Positions 32,884-42,536 of a stretch of DNA of 64,000 bases are shown piece by piece (the stretch's first letter is position 1; every line of letters begins with the position of its first letter). Made by a program: the position numbers and the translations under genes. The stretch comes from Paraburkholderia sp. Tr-20389 (lineage in GTDB: Bacteria > Pseudomonadota > Gammaproteobacteria > Burkholderiales > Burkholderiaceae). The stretch is taken from contig NZ_JAAGPD010000015.1 in assembly GCF_017104565.1 (NCBI RefSeq), positions 124,001 through 188,000 of the forward strand, in the 5' to 3' direction. The notes under the pieces are model-generated. The model had not been told where the DNA came from. It saw only the letters and a list, made by a program, of their open reading frames with translations, and did no database searches.

Positions 32884-34866
32884 TCAGCGCGACTCGCCCA
32901 GTTGATCGAGGATGGCCGGATTCTCGAGCGTCGACACGTCCTGCGTGATCTCCTCGCCCTTCGCGAGTGAGCGCAGCAGACGGCGCATGATCTTGCCCGA
33001 GCGTGTCTTCGGCAGGTTGTCGCCGAAACGGATGTCCTTCGGCTTCGCGATCGGACCGATTTCCTTGCCGACCCAGTTGCGCAGATCCGCTGCGATCTTC
33101 GCGGCCTCTTCGCCTTCGGGACGTGCACGCTTGAGCACGACGAACGCACACACGGCTTCGCCTGTCGTGTCATCGGGACGGCCGACCACCGCGGCTTCCG
33201 CGACCAGCGGATTCGCGACCAGCGCCGACTCGATCTCCATCGTGCCGAGACGGTGACCCGATACATTCAACACGTCGTCGATACGGCCCATGATCGTGAA
33301 GTAGCCGGTTTCCTTGTCGCGCACCGAGCCGTCGCCTGCGAGATACAGCGTGCCGCCCAGTTCTTCGGGGAAGTAGCTCTTCTTGTAACGCTCGGGGTCG
33401 CCCCAGATCGTACGGATCATCGACGGCCACGGACGCTTGACGACGAGAATGCCGCCCTGCCCGTTCGGCACGTCCTGGCCGGTTTCATCGACGATGGCGG
33501 CCATGATGCCCGGCAGCGGCAGCGTGCACGAGCCCGGCACGAGCGGCGTCGCGCCCGGCAACGGCGTGATCATGTGACCGCCCGTTTCCGTCTGCCACCA
33601 CGTATCGACGATCGGGCAGCGCGAGCCGCCGACGTTTTCGTAGTACCACACCCACGCTTCCGGATTGATCGGCTCGCCGACCGTGCCGATGATGCGCAAG
33701 GTGGACAAGTCATAGCTCTTCGGATGCACCTTCGCGTCGGCTTCCGCAGCCTTGATCAGCGAACGGATCGCCGTCGGCGCCGTGTAGAACACAGTGACCT
33801 TGTGCTTCTGGATCATGTCCCAGAAGCGGCCCGCGTTCGGATACGTGGGCACACCTTCGAACACGACCTGCGTGCCGCCGAGTGCGAGCGGGCCATAGGT
33901 GATGTAGCTGTGACCCGTGACCCAGCCGATGTCGGCCGTGCACCAGAAGACATCCGTCGGCTTCCAGTCGAAGGTCCACTTCATCGTCTGCGCGGCCCAC
34001 AGCAGATAGCCGCCCGTGCTGTGCTGCACGCCCTTCGGCTTGCCCGTCGAACCCGACGTGTAGAGGATGAAGAGCGGATGCTCGGCGCCGACCCATTCGG
34101 GCGGGCATTGGTCCGATTCTTTTGCGGCGATCTCGTGCATCCACAGATCGCGCGTGTCGTCCCAGCCGATCTTGCCGCCCGTGCGCCGATAGACGATCAC
34201 GTTCTTCACGGCGTCGCAGCCGCCCATCGCGAGCGCTTCATCGGCGATGCTCTTCAGCGGCAGCGCCTTGCCGCCGCGCATCTGTTCGTCCGACGTGATC
34301 AGCGCAACCGCGCCCACGTCGACCAGACGTTCGTTCAGCGACTTCGACGAGAAACCGCCGAACACGACCGAGTGCGTCGCGCCGATGCGCGCGCACGCCT
34401 GCATCGCGACGATGCCTTCGACCGACATCGGCATATAGATGACGACGCGATCGCCCTTCTTGATGCCGCGTGCTTTCAGCGCATTCGCGAAGCGCGACAC
34501 GCGTTGCAGCAGGTCGTTGTACGTGACGTTGGTGACGGTGCCGTCGTCGGCTTCGAAGATGATCGCGACGCGCTCGCCGTTACCGGCTTCGACATGGCGA
34601 TCGATGCTGTTGTACGACGCATTCAGTTCGCCATCGTCGTACCACTTGTAGAAAGGCGCATTCGATTCGTCGAGCACCTTCGTGAAAGGCTTTTTCCAGC
34701 TGAGCGTCTCGCGCGCCAGCCTGCCCCAGAAGCCTTCGTAATCGCGCTCCGCCTCGGCGACGAGCGCCTTGTATGCGTCCATGCCGGACACTGTCGCCTG
34801 CGCCGTCACTTCGGCTGAAGGCTGAAACACGCGGCGTTCCTGAAGAACCGATTCAATCGCAGACAT
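32884..34866 (-). CDS. acs: Acetyl-CoA synthetase
   Basis: 660 residues, the usual length. Makes acetyl-CoA from acetate, ATP and CoA in two steps in the cytoplasm. Visible motifs: [20 protein letters not shown] (adenylation loop), [35 protein letters not shown] hinge region, and the regulatory/catalytic Lys in [14 protein letters not shown], the site acetylated in many Acs proteins. Followed by its own terminator and then an SSS symporter pair, suggesting acetate uptake and activation. [20 protein letters not shown] is the normal family start. Confidence 0.95.
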   Translation of the reverse strand: MSAIESVLQERRVFQPSAEVTAQATVSGMDAYKALVAEAERDYEGFWGRLARETLSWKKPFTKVLDESNAPFYKWYDDGELNASYNSIDRHVEAGNGERVAIIFEADDGTVTNVTYNDLLQRVSRFANALKARGIKKGDRVVIYMPMSVEGIVAMQACARIGATHSVVFGGFSSKSLNERLVDVGAVALITSDEQMRGGKALPLKSIADEALAMGGCDAVKNVIVYRRTGGKIGWDDTRDLWMHEIAAKESDQCPPEWVGAEHPLFILYTSGSTGKPKGVQHSTGGYLLWAAQTMKWTFDWKPTDVFWCTADIGWVTGHSYITYGPLALGGTQVVFEGVPTYPNAGRFWDMIQKHKVTVFYTAPTAIRSLIKAAEADAKVHPKSYDLSTLRIIGTVGEPINPEAWVWYYENVGGSRCPIVDTWWQTETGGHMITPLPGATPLVPGSCTLPLPGIMAAIVDETGQDVPNGQGGILVVKRPWPSMIRTIWGDPERYKKSYFPEELGGTLYLAGDGSVRDKETGYFTIMGRIDDVLNVSGHRLGTMEIESALVANPLVAEAAVVGRPDDTTGEAVCAFVVLKRARPEGEEAAKIAADLRNWVGKEIGPIAKPKDIRFGDNLPKTRSGKIMRRLLRSLAKGEEITQDVSTLENPAILDQLGESR

Positions 34867-35206
34867 CGACTACCCCTTGGTGAAGATGAAACGTCAATCC
34901 TTGCCGGTGCGCTCGCGATGCAAGCCTCAAGAGGCGCAGCGCGTCGCTCCGTGTCGTGTTAGTGGCACCGCGTGTGTTTGCCTGCGGCGTGTCTCCCACC
35001 CTCGTGCTCGATGCAACGGCATGAGCACTCATCAGCTTCGATCACTTCCCACGATAAGCGTTGCAACTTACCGCGTACTTACGTGCCAGCCGACTGCTTT
35101 ATAGGCGAAAACACCAGGTTCCCACGAATCGCGGTGCCATGCGATGCAAGCATGTCGCAAGGCTCGCGCCCGATTGTCCGACTTGTGTGCGTGCAGTCGT
35201 CCTGCT
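34867..35206. other. Intergenic region upstream of acs
   Basis: About 340 bases between acs and the next promoter with no convincing gene on either strand. It should contain the leftward acs promoter; no strong sigma-70 or sigma-54 match was found by eye. Confidence 0.45.
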
Positions 35207-35235
35207 TTGCACCGTCGTTAGCGCCCTTTTACAAT
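35207..35235 (+). promoter_or_regulatory. Sigma-70 promoter of the EamA gene
   Basis: TTGCAC (35207-35212), 17-base spacer, TACAAT (35230-35235), 30 bases before the TTG start at 35265. Confidence 0.7.
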
Positions 35236-35264
35236 GCTAACTGAACTAGCCGTATGGATTCCAG

Positions 35265-36162
35265 TTGAACCGCTACTCCCTGTTTCTCATCGCCGCGATG
35301 CTGCTCGTCGGCAGCAACGTCGGTATCGGCAAGTCGAGTCGCGTTCGTCCCCGTTCCGCTCTTCGCGCTGTTGCGCTTCGTGATCGCCATGGCCGTGCTG
35401 TGGCCGCTCCTGCGTATCGGCAAGCTGCGCCGCGTGAAAAAGGGCGAATGGATGAATCTCTTCCTGCAGGCTCTCTTCGGCACATTCGGGTTTACGCTGC
35501 TGATGCTCAACGGCGTGCATCGCACGAGCGCCGTCGCGGCAGGCGTGATCACGAGCACGATACCCGCCGTCGTCGCGCTGTTCTCGTGGCTCTTCCTCAA
35601 GGAACGACCCGATGGACGCGCGCTCGCGTCTATCGCCCTCGCGATCGTCGGTGTGGTCGTGATCAATCTTGCGCATGCAGATCAAGGCATCGGTGCTTCC
35701 GGCGAAAGCTCGTTCGCCGGCAACCTGATGGTGCTCGGCGCCGTCTGCTGCGAATCGCTCTACATCATTCTGTCGCGCCGCCTCACGCAGACACTCGCGC
35801 CCATCGACATCTGCGCGTACACGCATCTGTTCGGCCTGCTGCTGATGCTGCCGCTCGGCGTGTCGTCGCTGGTCGCCTTCGACTATGCGAGCGTGCCCGT
35901 CAGCATCTGGACACTCGTGCTGTGGTACGGACTGTCGGCGAGCATCTTCTCGTTCTGGCTGTGGATGAAGGGCATCCGCCATGTGCCCGGCAGTCTCGCG
36001 GGCGTGTTCAGCGCAGTGCTGCCCGTCGCGGCCGCCATCTACGGGATCGTGTTCCTCGACGAGCGCCCGACGCTCGCGCATGGCGTCGCGCTCGCGTGCG
36101 TGGTCGCGGGCATCGCACTCGCCAGTCTCAAGGCGCGTCGCGTGCCGCCCGTGGCTTCGTAG
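35265..36162 (+). pseudogene. EamA-family transporter with a one-base frameshift
   Basis: The first frame reads MNRYSLFLIAAMLLVGSNVG IGKS from a TTG start and then leaves the family pattern near 35333; the next frame continues AFVPVPLFALLRFVIAM and on to the end as a normal EamA protein (two halves of five helices, FLQALFGTFGFTLLMLNGVH, AGVFSAVLPVAAAIYGIVFL). The span is 898 bases, one more than 299 codons, so one extra base around AAGTCGAGTCGCG explains the break. An ATG at 35371 could give a shortened 263-residue protein lacking the first helices. It is either a fresh mutation or a sequencing error. Confidence 0.7.
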
Positions 36163-36226
36163 CTTGCCGGCTGCGCCTGTCTGTGCCGCCCTGCGCGGCT
36201 CGGCACGGCTGTCACGGATCACGCTG

Positions 36227-36232
36227 TACAAT
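36227..36232 (+). promoter_or_regulatory. -10 element upstream of the YqhA-like gene
   Basis: TACAAT in the context GTACAATAATGCG, a common Burkholderiaceae -10 layout; the -35 is weak. It would leave a 5' leader of about 175 bases before the ATG at 36415. Confidence 0.45.
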
Positions 36233-36414
36233 AATGCGCCCAGCGCGCTCCGCCGGCCGGTTTCGTCCGCGCCGCCCGATCGTCGATCGTCGGCCGTTCG
36301 CTTTCCGCGCAATCCGCCGTCGTCGATGCGAGCGCGTCCGTGTCCGCTTTTTTCGTTCGATTTTTCCTTACCACCCAGCATCACCACGAAGCGCCAACAC
36401 TACGCCGAACACCC

Positions 36415-37032
36415 ATGACCGCTCCGCGCCCCTCTTCGCCTGGCAAGCGACGCCGCATGCGTCTCCTGCCCTCCGTGATCTTCATGAGCCGCTGGCTGCA
36501 GGTCCCACTGTATCTGGGCCTGATCGTCGCCCAAGCCGTGTACGTCGTGCTGTTCCTCAAGGAAGTGTGGCACCTCGTATCGCACTCGATGACGCTCGAC
36601 GAAACCAACATCATGCTCGTCGTGCTCGGCCTGATCGACGTGGTGATGATCTCGAACCTGCTGATCATGGTGATCGTCGGCGGCTATGAAACGTTTGTCT
36701 CGCGCCTGGGCGTGGAAGGCCATCCCGACGAGCCCGAATGGCTCGATCACGTGAATGCGGGCGTGCTGAAGGTGAAGCTGTCGATGGCGCTCATCAGCAT
36801 TTCGTCGATCCATCTGCTCAAGACCTTCATCAACCCGGACCAGCACACGCAGCACGCCGTGATGTGGCAGGTGATCATCCACGTCGCGTTCCTCGTTTCC
36901 GCGCTGGTGATGGCGTTCGTCGACCGGCTGACCACGCACACGCACCCGGAACATTTTCACGAGCCCGCAGTACGAGGCGCAACCGCGCCCGGTGCCAATA
37001 CAACGATTTCCAACTCCCCTGAAGGCGCATGA
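36415..37032 (+). CDS. YqhA/UPF0114 (TIGR00645) inner-membrane protein
   Basis: 205 residues. Family text: SVIFMSRWLQVPLYLGLIVAQ, ETNIMLVVLGLIDVVMISNL, MVIVGGYETFVSRL and LSMALISISSIHLLKTFI. Four helices. The His-rich tail (HTHPEHFHEP) is variable. Start at 36415 matches the usual N-terminus before a basic stretch. The gene precedes fumarase by 57 bases and is probably co-transcribed. Function of the family is not established. Confidence 0.85.
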   Translation: MTAPRPSSPGKRRRMRLLPSVIFMSRWLQVPLYLGLIVAQAVYVVLFLKEVWHLVSHSMTLDETNIMLVVLGLIDVVMISNLLIMVIVGGYETFVSRLGVEGHPDEPEWLDHVNAGVLKVKLSMALISISSIHLLKTFINPDQHTQHAVMWQVIIHVAFLVSALVMAFVDRLTTHTHPEHFHEPAVRGATAPGANTTISNSPEGA

Positions 37033-37089
37033 GCGGCTGCGTCGTCGAGCAGTCGCATCACAACGCCACAATGCCCCACTGAGCTAGCC

Positions 37090-38613
37090 ATGACCGTCAT
37101 CAAACAGGAAGACCTGATCCAGAGTATTGCGGACTCGCTGCAATACATCAGCTACTACCATCCGCTCGATTACATCGAAGCGCTCGGCCGCGCGTACGAG
37201 CTCGAAGAGAGCCCGGCCGCGAAGGACGCCATCGCGCAGATCCTGACGAACAGCCGCATGTGCGCGGAAGGCAAGCGCCCGATCTGCCAGGACACGGGCA
37301 TCGTCACGGTGTTCGTGAAGGTCGGCATGGACGTGCGCTGGGACGGCGCGACGATGTCGGTCACGGACATGATCAACGAAGGCGTGCGCCGCGGCTACCT
37401 GAACCCGGACAACGTGCTGCGCGCGTCGATCGTGAGCCCGCCCGAAGGCGGCCGCAAGAACACGAAGGACAACACGCCGGCCGTGATCCACTACGAGATC
37501 GTGCCGGGCGACAAGGTCGACGTGCAGGTCGCGGCCAAGGGCGGCGGCTCGGAGAACAAGTCGAAGTTCGCGATGCTGAACCCGTCGGATTCGATCGTCG
37601 ACTGGATCCTGAAGACGGTGCCGACGATGGGCGCGGGCTGGTGCCCGCCCGGCATGCTCGGCATCGGCATCGGCGGCACGGCTGAGAAGGCGATGGTCAT
37701 GGCGAAGGAATCGCTGATGGACCCGATCGACATTCAGGACGTCATCGCGCGCGGCCCGCAGGACTGGATCGAAGAACTGCGCGTGGAACTGCACGAGAAG
37801 GTCAACGCGCTCGGCATCGGCGCGCAGGGCCTGGGCGGTCTCGCGACCGTGCTCGACGTGAAGATCATGGCGGCACCGACGCACGCGGCATCGAAGCCGA
37901 TCGCGATCATCCCGAACTGCGCGGCCACGCGCCACGCGCACTTCACGCTCGACGGCTCGGGCGTCGCGAAACTCACGCCGCCGCCGCTCGACGCATGGCC
38001 GAAGGTCACGTGGCAACCGAATACGGAAACCAGCAAGCGCATCGACCTGAACACGCTGACGCCGGAAGAAGTCGCATCGTGGACGCCGGGCCAGACGCTG
38101 CTGCTGTCGGGCAAGATGTTGACGGGCCGCGACGCCGCGCACAAGCGCATCGCCGACATGCTCGCCAAGGGTGAAAAGCTGCCCGTCGACTTCACGAACC
38201 GCGTGATCTACTACGTCGGCCCGGTCGACCCGGTCCGCGACGAAGCGGTCGGCCCGGCAGGCCCGACGACGGCCACGCGCATGGACAAGTTCACGGAAAC
38301 GATGCTCGCGCAAACGGGCCTGATCTCGATGATCGGCAAGGCCGAGCGCGGCCCCGTCGCGATCGAGGCGATCAAGAAGCACAAGGCGGCGTATCTGATG
38401 GCCGTGGGCGGCGCAGCGTACCTCGTGTCGAAGGCGATCCGCAGCGCCAAGGTGCTCGCGTTCGAAGACCTCGGCATGGAAGCCATCTACGAATTCGACG
38501 TGCAGGACATGCCCGTGACGGTCGCCGTCGATTCGACCGGCACCTCGGTTCATCAGACGGGACCGAAGGAATGGCAGGCGAAGATCGGTAAGATTCCCGT
38601 CGCGACGGCTTGA
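37090..38613 (+). CDS. Fumarate hydratase class I (iron-sulfur)
   Basis: 507 residues. Interconverts fumarate and L-malate in the TCA cycle using an oxygen-sensitive [4Fe-4S] cluster. Candidate cluster cysteines are in RPICQDTGIV, AGWCPPGMLG and IIPNCAATRHAHF, the three conserved positions. N-terminal alpha and C-terminal beta domains are fused as in FumA/FumB. A strong terminator follows at 38634. Bacterioferritin downstream is separate but thematically linked to iron. Confidence 0.93.
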   Translation: MTVIKQEDLIQSIADSLQYISYYHPLDYIEALGRAYELEESPAAKDAIAQILTNSRMCAEGKRPICQDTGIVTVFVKVGMDVRWDGATMSVTDMINEGVRRGYLNPDNVLRASIVSPPEGGRKNTKDNTPAVIHYEIVPGDKVDVQVAAKGGGSENKSKFAMLNPSDSIVDWILKTVPTMGAGWCPPGMLGIGIGGTAEKAMVMAKESLMDPIDIQDVIARGPQDWIEELRVELHEKVNALGIGAQGLGGLATVLDVKIMAAPTHAASKPIAIIPNCAATRHAHFTLDGSGVAKLTPPPLDAWPKVTWQPNTETSKRIDLNTLTPEEVASWTPGQTLLLSGKMLTGRDAAHKRIADMLAKGEKLPVDFTNRVIYYVGPVDPVRDEAVGPAGPTTATRMDKFTETMLAQTGLISMIGKAERGPVAIEAIKKHKAAYLMAVGGAAYLVSKAIRSAKVLAFEDLGMEAIYEFDVQDMPVTVAVDSTGTSVHQTGPKEWQAKIGKIPVATA

Positions 38614-38633
38614 CGATTTTCTTTGTTTTAGCG

Positions 38634-38664
38634 AAGCCGGGACGTTATAGTCCCGGCTTTTTTA
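38634..38664 (+). terminator. Rho-independent terminator after fumarase
   Basis: Perfect 10-base arms AAGCCGGGAC/GTCCCGGCTT (38634-38643, 38650-38659), 6-base loop, followed by a T-run. Confidence 0.9.
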
Positions 38665-38786
38665 TTATTCACGCGAAATACAAATTTGATTGCGCGAATG
38701 ATTCTCAACAACCATATTCGTCCTTGGCAATTCGTTTTCAGACGTTTATTGTTGTTGGAAAACCCGGCTCTTGAAGAGGAAAGATC

Positions 38787-39266
38787 ATGCAAGGCGATAA
38801 AAAAGTCATCGAATATCTGAACGCCCAGTTGAAGAACGAACTGACCGCGATCAACCAGTATTTTCTGCACGCGCGGATGTACAAGCACTGGGGTCTGGAG
38901 AAGCTCGGCGAGCATGAGTACGACGAATCGATCGGCGAAATGAAGCACGCCGACATGCTGATCGAGCGCGTGTTCATGCTCGATGGCCTGCCGAATCTGC
39001 AAGATCTTCACAAGCTGCTGATAGGCGAAGAAACCAAAGAGATTCTCGAATGCGATCTGAAACTCGAACAGATTTCGCAAAACACGTGTAAAGAGGCGAT
39101 TGCGTATTGCGAGTCGGTGCGCGATTTCATCTCGCGCGAAATCTTCACGACGATTCTCGACGACACCGAAGAACATATCGACTGGCTCGAAACGCAGATC
39201 GACCTGATCGACAAGGTCGGCATCCAGAACTACCAGCAATCGGCGATGGGTTCACCGGAAGAATAA
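38787..39266 (+). CDS. bfr: Bacterioferritin
   Basis: 159 residues; 24-subunit iron store with heme between subunits. Ferroxidase ligands E18, E51 and H54 and the heme ligand M52 are all at the standard positions ([14 protein letters not shown]). Residues [20 protein letters not shown] form the usual C-terminal part. GAGGAAAG precedes the ATG. The upstream 120 bases are AT-rich. Its release partner bfd is at 40528, separated by murI. Confidence 0.95.
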   Translation: MQGDKKVIEYLNAQLKNELTAINQYFLHARMYKHWGLEKLGEHEYDESIGEMKHADMLIERVFMLDGLPNLQDLHKLLIGEETKEILECDLKLEQISQNTCKEAIAYCESVRDFISREIFTTILDDTEEHIDWLETQIDLIDKVGIQNYQQSAMGSPEE

Positions 39267-39318
39267 GACAAAGCGCCAGCAGGAAGCGTCCCGAGTCCTG
39301 CTACACTTCTGCGGTCCG

Positions 39319-39357
39319 ATCCGCGCAACGTTCCTTGCGGCGCTGCGCGGATTTTCT
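39319..39357 (+). terminator. Terminator after bfr
   Basis: Arms ATCCGCGCA (39319-39327) and TGCGCGGAT (39344-39352) followed by TTTCTT, directly before the murI ATG at 39361. Confidence 0.7.
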
Positions 39358-39360
39358 TAT

Positions 39361-40272
39361 ATGGCTTCCGTTGAAACCATGATCGCTTCGTCCCCCGCCC
39401 CTACTTCGTCCAATTCGTTGCCGCCGCTCGCCTCGCTCGATCCGCGCGCGCCCGTCGGCATTTTCGACTCGGGTCTGGGCGGATTGTCGGTGCTGCGCGC
39501 GGTTCGCGCGCACCTGCCGAACGAAGCCGTCGTCTACGTCGCGGATTCGCTCTATGCGCCCTACGGCGAACGCGACGACGATTTCATCGCCGACCGCACG
39601 CTCGCGATCGGCGAATGGCTCGTCGCACAAGGCGCAAAGGCGCTCGTGGTGGCGTGCAATACGGCGACCGCGCAGTCGATCGCGCTGGTGCGCGAAAAAC
39701 TGCCCATTCAACTGATCGGCGTCGAACCGGGCGTGAAGCCCGCGGCACAGCAGTCGAAATCGCGCGTGGCGGGCGTCCTCGCGACCCGCGTCACGCTGCG
39801 CAGCGCGCGCTTTCAGGGCCTGCTCGAACGTTATGCGAGCGACTGCCGCTTTCTGTGCCAGCCCGGACACGGCCTCGTGGAAGCCGTCGAGCGCTGCGAC
39901 ATCGAATCGGCCGAACTGCGCGCGCTGCTCGCCAGCTACGTCCAGCCGATGCTCGACGCGGGCGCCGATACGCTTGTGCTTGGCTGCACGCACTACCCGT
40001 TTCTCGACGCGGCGATCCGCGACATCGCCGGCGACCGGCTGACACTGATCGACACGAGCGTCGCGATCGCCCGGCAACTGGAACGCGTACTTGAGCAGCA
40101 GGGGCTGCGCTCGCCGGAACGCGATGCCGTGCCGCAGCCGCGTTTCTGCTCCACCAGCGACGGCGCGCATCTGAAACAGCTCGCCGCGACGCTGCTCGAT
40201 ATCGACGCGCCTGTCGAGCGCGTACACATCCCGTCGCGCCGCACGATCGAGCGAGATTCCCACGCCGCCTGA
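39361..40272 (+). CDS. murI: Glutamate racemase
   Basis: 303 residues. Makes D-glutamate for peptidoglycan. The two catalytic cysteines are in VVACNTATAQS and LVLGCTHYPF, and the N-terminal GIFDSGLGGLSVL and YVADSLYAPYG motifs are intact. The N-terminus has about 25 extra polar residues (SSPAPTSSNSLPP); a later in-frame start is possible (MIASSP at residue 7). Housekeeping gene set between bfr and bfd. Confidence 0.94.
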   Translation: MASVETMIASSPAPTSSNSLPPLASLDPRAPVGIFDSGLGGLSVLRAVRAHLPNEAVVYVADSLYAPYGERDDDFIADRTLAIGEWLVAQGAKALVVACNTATAQSIALVREKLPIQLIGVEPGVKPAAQQSKSRVAGVLATRVTLRSARFQGLLERYASDCRFLCQPGHGLVEAVERCDIESAELRALLASYVQPMLDAGADTLVLGCTHYPFLDAAIRDIAGDRLTLIDTSVAIARQLERVLEQQGLRSPERDAVPQPRFCSTSDGAHLKQLAATLLDIDAPVERVHIPSRRTIERDSHAA

Positions 40273-40482
40273 GGTCAGCCCTCCCGCAAGGCCATTCGCG
40301 ACAACGCTTTGATGCGGCGTTTTGATGCACATAATCCGCATGAATCACGCGCGGACGAGGCGTAAACGCCGCTAAAACCAAGCCGTGACGCGACGGCACT
40401 CGTCCTCACATCGGTTGAAACCCTTCTAACAGGCTGGTTTTGTTACAAAAATTTGCCTGTGACGCTTGCCAAACCGACTAAA

Positions 40483-40501
40483 CAAAATGATAATAATTCG
40501 C
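40483..40501. promoter_or_regulatory. Putative Fur box upstream of bfd
   Basis: CAAAATGATAATAATTCGC matches the 19-base Fur consensus GATAATGATAATCATTATC at 14 positions, 27 bases before the bfd ATG. Iron repression of bfd and possibly tonB-exbBD is expected. Confidence 0.75.
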
Positions 40502-40527
40502 ATTAACGTTAGCTATCGCGAGCTGTC

Positions 40528-40764
40528 ATGATCGTCTGCGTGTGCAAGTCAGTTTCCGACCGAAAGATCCGTGCATCGATTGCCGAAGGCATCGACACGT
40601 TCGACGAACTCCAGTTCGAACTGGGCGTCGCAATGTGCTGCGGCAAGTGCGAGGAGTCCGTTCGGGACGTGATGGCACAAAGCGGCGTCTGTGCAAGCCG
40701 TTGCGGCGTCGAGCATCACACGCAAGCCGTGCCGCTGACGTTCTACGAACGCAAGGCAGCCTGA
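40528..40764 (+). CDS. bfd: Bacterioferritin-associated ferredoxin
   Basis: 78 residues with a [2Fe-2S] cluster held by C4, C6, C38 and C41 (VCVCKSVSD, MCCGKCEESV), the exact family arrangement. It reduces and mobilises iron from bacterioferritin when iron is short. A Fur-like box lies 27 bases upstream of the ATG. Slightly longer C-terminus than E. coli Bfd, with three extra Cys/His residues (CASRCGVEHH). Confidence 0.93.
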   Translation: MIVCVCKSVSDRKIRASIAEGIDTFDELQFELGVAMCCGKCEESVRDVMAQSGVCASRCGVEHHTQAVPLTFYERKAA

Positions 40765-40903
40765 AGCCGGATTCCCGGACTTCTCCGCGTTTCAACGTAG
40801 CGCTCCAGAAAGCGCGTGTGTATCGCGCGCCCCAGTTTTTTGTTTCCGCCGTCAGCAAGCCAGTCGACACCAGCCAGCGACGCCATTCTTCGAGGAGTTC
40901 GAG

Positions 40904-40966
40904 ATGGAATTGCTGATCGGTTTTCTGACCACCGTTTGTATTTCGTTGCTGATATTCCGAACATGA
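40904..40966 (+). CDS. 20-residue hydrophobic peptide upstream of tonB
   Basis: MELLIGFLTTVCISLLIFRT, preceded by GAGGAG at good spacing. Its stop overlaps the ATG (40963) of a second tiny frame of 16 residues (MTLFRMTCCIDGAPPR) that ends three bases before the tonB ATG. The chain could couple tonB translation to upstream ribosomes, or the first could be a genuine membrane peptide. Evidence is the ribosome site and arrangement only. Confidence 0.4.
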   Translation: MELLIGFLTTVCISLLIFRT

Positions 40967-41015
40967 CGCTGTTTCGCATGACGTGCTGCATCGACGGCGC
41001 GCCGCCACGCTGACC

Positions 41016-41750
41016 ATGCAGGCCACGCCCTCTCTTCCATCCGGTTTCGCGCCGGAAGCTTCCGCCCGAATCAATCCGCGTATCGCCACGGTGACGGGAA
41101 TCGTCGTCGGGCTGCATGTCGTCGCGCTGGCCATCGCGTTCACGGTGCGGGAGATGCCGCCGCTGCCCGTCGAGACGCAGCGCACGATCACCGCTGAGCT
41201 GCTGCCGCCGCCTGCGCCGGCCGCCGCACCCGTCGCGATCGAATCGGCCCCGCCGCCGCCGAAGCCTGTTCCCGTGCAGAAGGTCAAACCGAAGGTGCAG
41301 CCGCACCCGACGCCCAAGCCCGCGCCGGCGCCGCTGCCCGTCGCTCAGGCGCCGTCGCAGCACGAGATCAGCACGCCCGAAACCGCGCCGACGCCGCCCG
41401 CGCCACCGGCACCGGCGGCGCCCGCAGCGCCCGCCGCGCCGGCTGCGAAGCCGGTGATGTCGATCACCGCGCCGAAGGACGCATCGCATCTGAGCTGCAG
41501 CATCGTCGAGCCGGCCTATCCGGCGATGTCGCGCCGGCGCGGCGAAACGGGACGCGCGGTCGTCCAGTTCATCCTGTCGGCATCCGGCCGCATCGAAAAC
41601 GTCGAACTGAAAAAGAGCAGCGGCTACGATCGCCTCGACCAGGCGGCACTCGACGCGATTCGCTCCAGTTCGTGCAAGCCGTATGTGGTGGACGGCGAGG
41701 CAACACGTGTGCCGGCCGTCCAGCCGTTCGACTTCAGCCTGAACAACTGA
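41016..41750 (+). CDS. tonB: TonB energy-transducing protein
   Basis: 244 residues: an N-terminal membrane anchor (ATVTGIVVGLHVVALAIAFT, about 22-41), a long Pro/Ala/Lys-rich periplasmic spacer (about 55-140) and a C-terminal TonB domain (EPAYPAMSRRRGETGRAVVQ, GRIENVELKKSSGYDRLDQA). It passes inner-membrane proton energy to outer-membrane siderophore and heme receptors. The ATG at 41016 is chosen over an upstream GTG because it starts the usual short cytoplasmic tail. First of tonB-exbB-exbD. Confidence 0.92.
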   Translation: MQATPSLPSGFAPEASARINPRIATVTGIVVGLHVVALAIAFTVREMPPLPVETQRTITAELLPPPAPAAAPVAIESAPPPPKPVPVQKVKPKVQPHPTPKPAPAPLPVAQAPSQHEISTPETAPTPPAPPAPAAPAAPAAPAAKPVMSITAPKDASHLSCSIVEPAYPAMSRRRGETGRAVVQFILSASGRIENVELKKSSGYDRLDQAALDAIRSSSCKPYVVDGEATRVPAVQPFDFSLNN

Positions 41751-41788
41751 TCCGCTGAAAAAGATTTCAAAGAAGAAAAGGAATTGCC

Positions 41789-42520
41789 ATGCAGAACTAC
41801 GGTATTGCCCACGTCTGGGCTCAAGGGGATTTCGTCACACGCGGTATCGCGCTGGCGCTGCTGATCATGTCGGTGCTGTCGTGGAGCGTGATCGTCGTCA
41901 AGAGCTGGAACGTGATGCGCCTGAACCGTCTGACCAGGAACGCCGAAAAGGCCTTCTGGCATTCGGACGACTTCGCCGACGGCGTGAAGAAGCTCGGCAG
42001 CGACACGTCGTCGCCCACTGAAAACCCGTTCCTCGCGCTCGCGCTGTCCGGCCAGGAAGCCGCCGATCACCACCATCAGACGCAGCCGCATCTGCACGAC
42101 CGCATGGACGTGTCGGACTGGGTCACGCGCTGCCTGAAGGACACGATGGACGAAAGCGTCGCGCGCATGCAGGCTGGCCTCGCGATTCTCGCGTCGATCG
42201 GCAGCACGGCGCCGTTCGTCGGTCTGTTCGGCACGGTGTGGGGCATCTATCACGCTCTGCTGACCATCGGCGCGACGGGCCAGTCGTCGATCGATCAGGT
42301 TGCCGGTCCCGTCGGCGAAGCGCTGATCATGACGGCCTTCGGCCTGTTCGTCGCGATTCCCGCCGTGCTTGGCTACAACGCGCTGACGCGCGCCAACAAG
42401 GGCGTCGTCAGCAAGCTGAACCGCTTTGCCCACGGTCTCCATGCGTTCTTCGTCACGGGCGCCCGCCTGTCGTCGTCGAAACGCGGAGACGGTCTTCGGC
42501 TCGCGACCCGCGCCAACTAA
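41789..42520 (+). CDS. exbB: ExbB proton-channel protein (MotA/TolQ/ExbB family)
   Basis: 243 residues, three helices with the signature SIGSTAPFVGLFGTVWGIYHAL and GEALIMTAFGLFVAIPAVLGYNAL. Forms the ExbB-ExbD motor that energises TonB. AAGAAAAGGA precedes the ATG. Located 38 bases after tonB and 16 before exbD, so one operon. A His-rich stretch in the cytoplasmic loop (DHHHQTQPHLHD) is notable but common in the group. Confidence 0.92.
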   Translation: MQNYGIAHVWAQGDFVTRGIALALLIMSVLSWSVIVVKSWNVMRLNRLTRNAEKAFWHSDDFADGVKKLGSDTSSPTENPFLALALSGQEAADHHHQTQPHLHDRMDVSDWVTRCLKDTMDESVARMQAGLAILASIGSTAPFVGLFGTVWGIYHALLTIGATGQSSIDQVAGPVGEALIMTAFGLFVAIPAVLGYNALTRANKGVVSKLNRFAHGLHAFFVTGARLSSSKRGDGLRLATRAN

Positions 42521-42536
42521 ATAGCGAGGCATAGCG

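Noticed and set aside
33253-34818. 521-codon plus-strand frame inside acs
   Set aside because: Antisense shadow with no protein features; acs motifs are complete on the other strand.
37084-38553. 489-codon minus-strand frame inside fumarase
   Set aside because: Shadow frame, Arg/His-rich, no ribosome site.
41300-41450. Repetitive Pro/Ala codons that look like a tandem repeat
   Set aside because: This is the normal periplasmic spacer of TonB, not a DNA repeat element.
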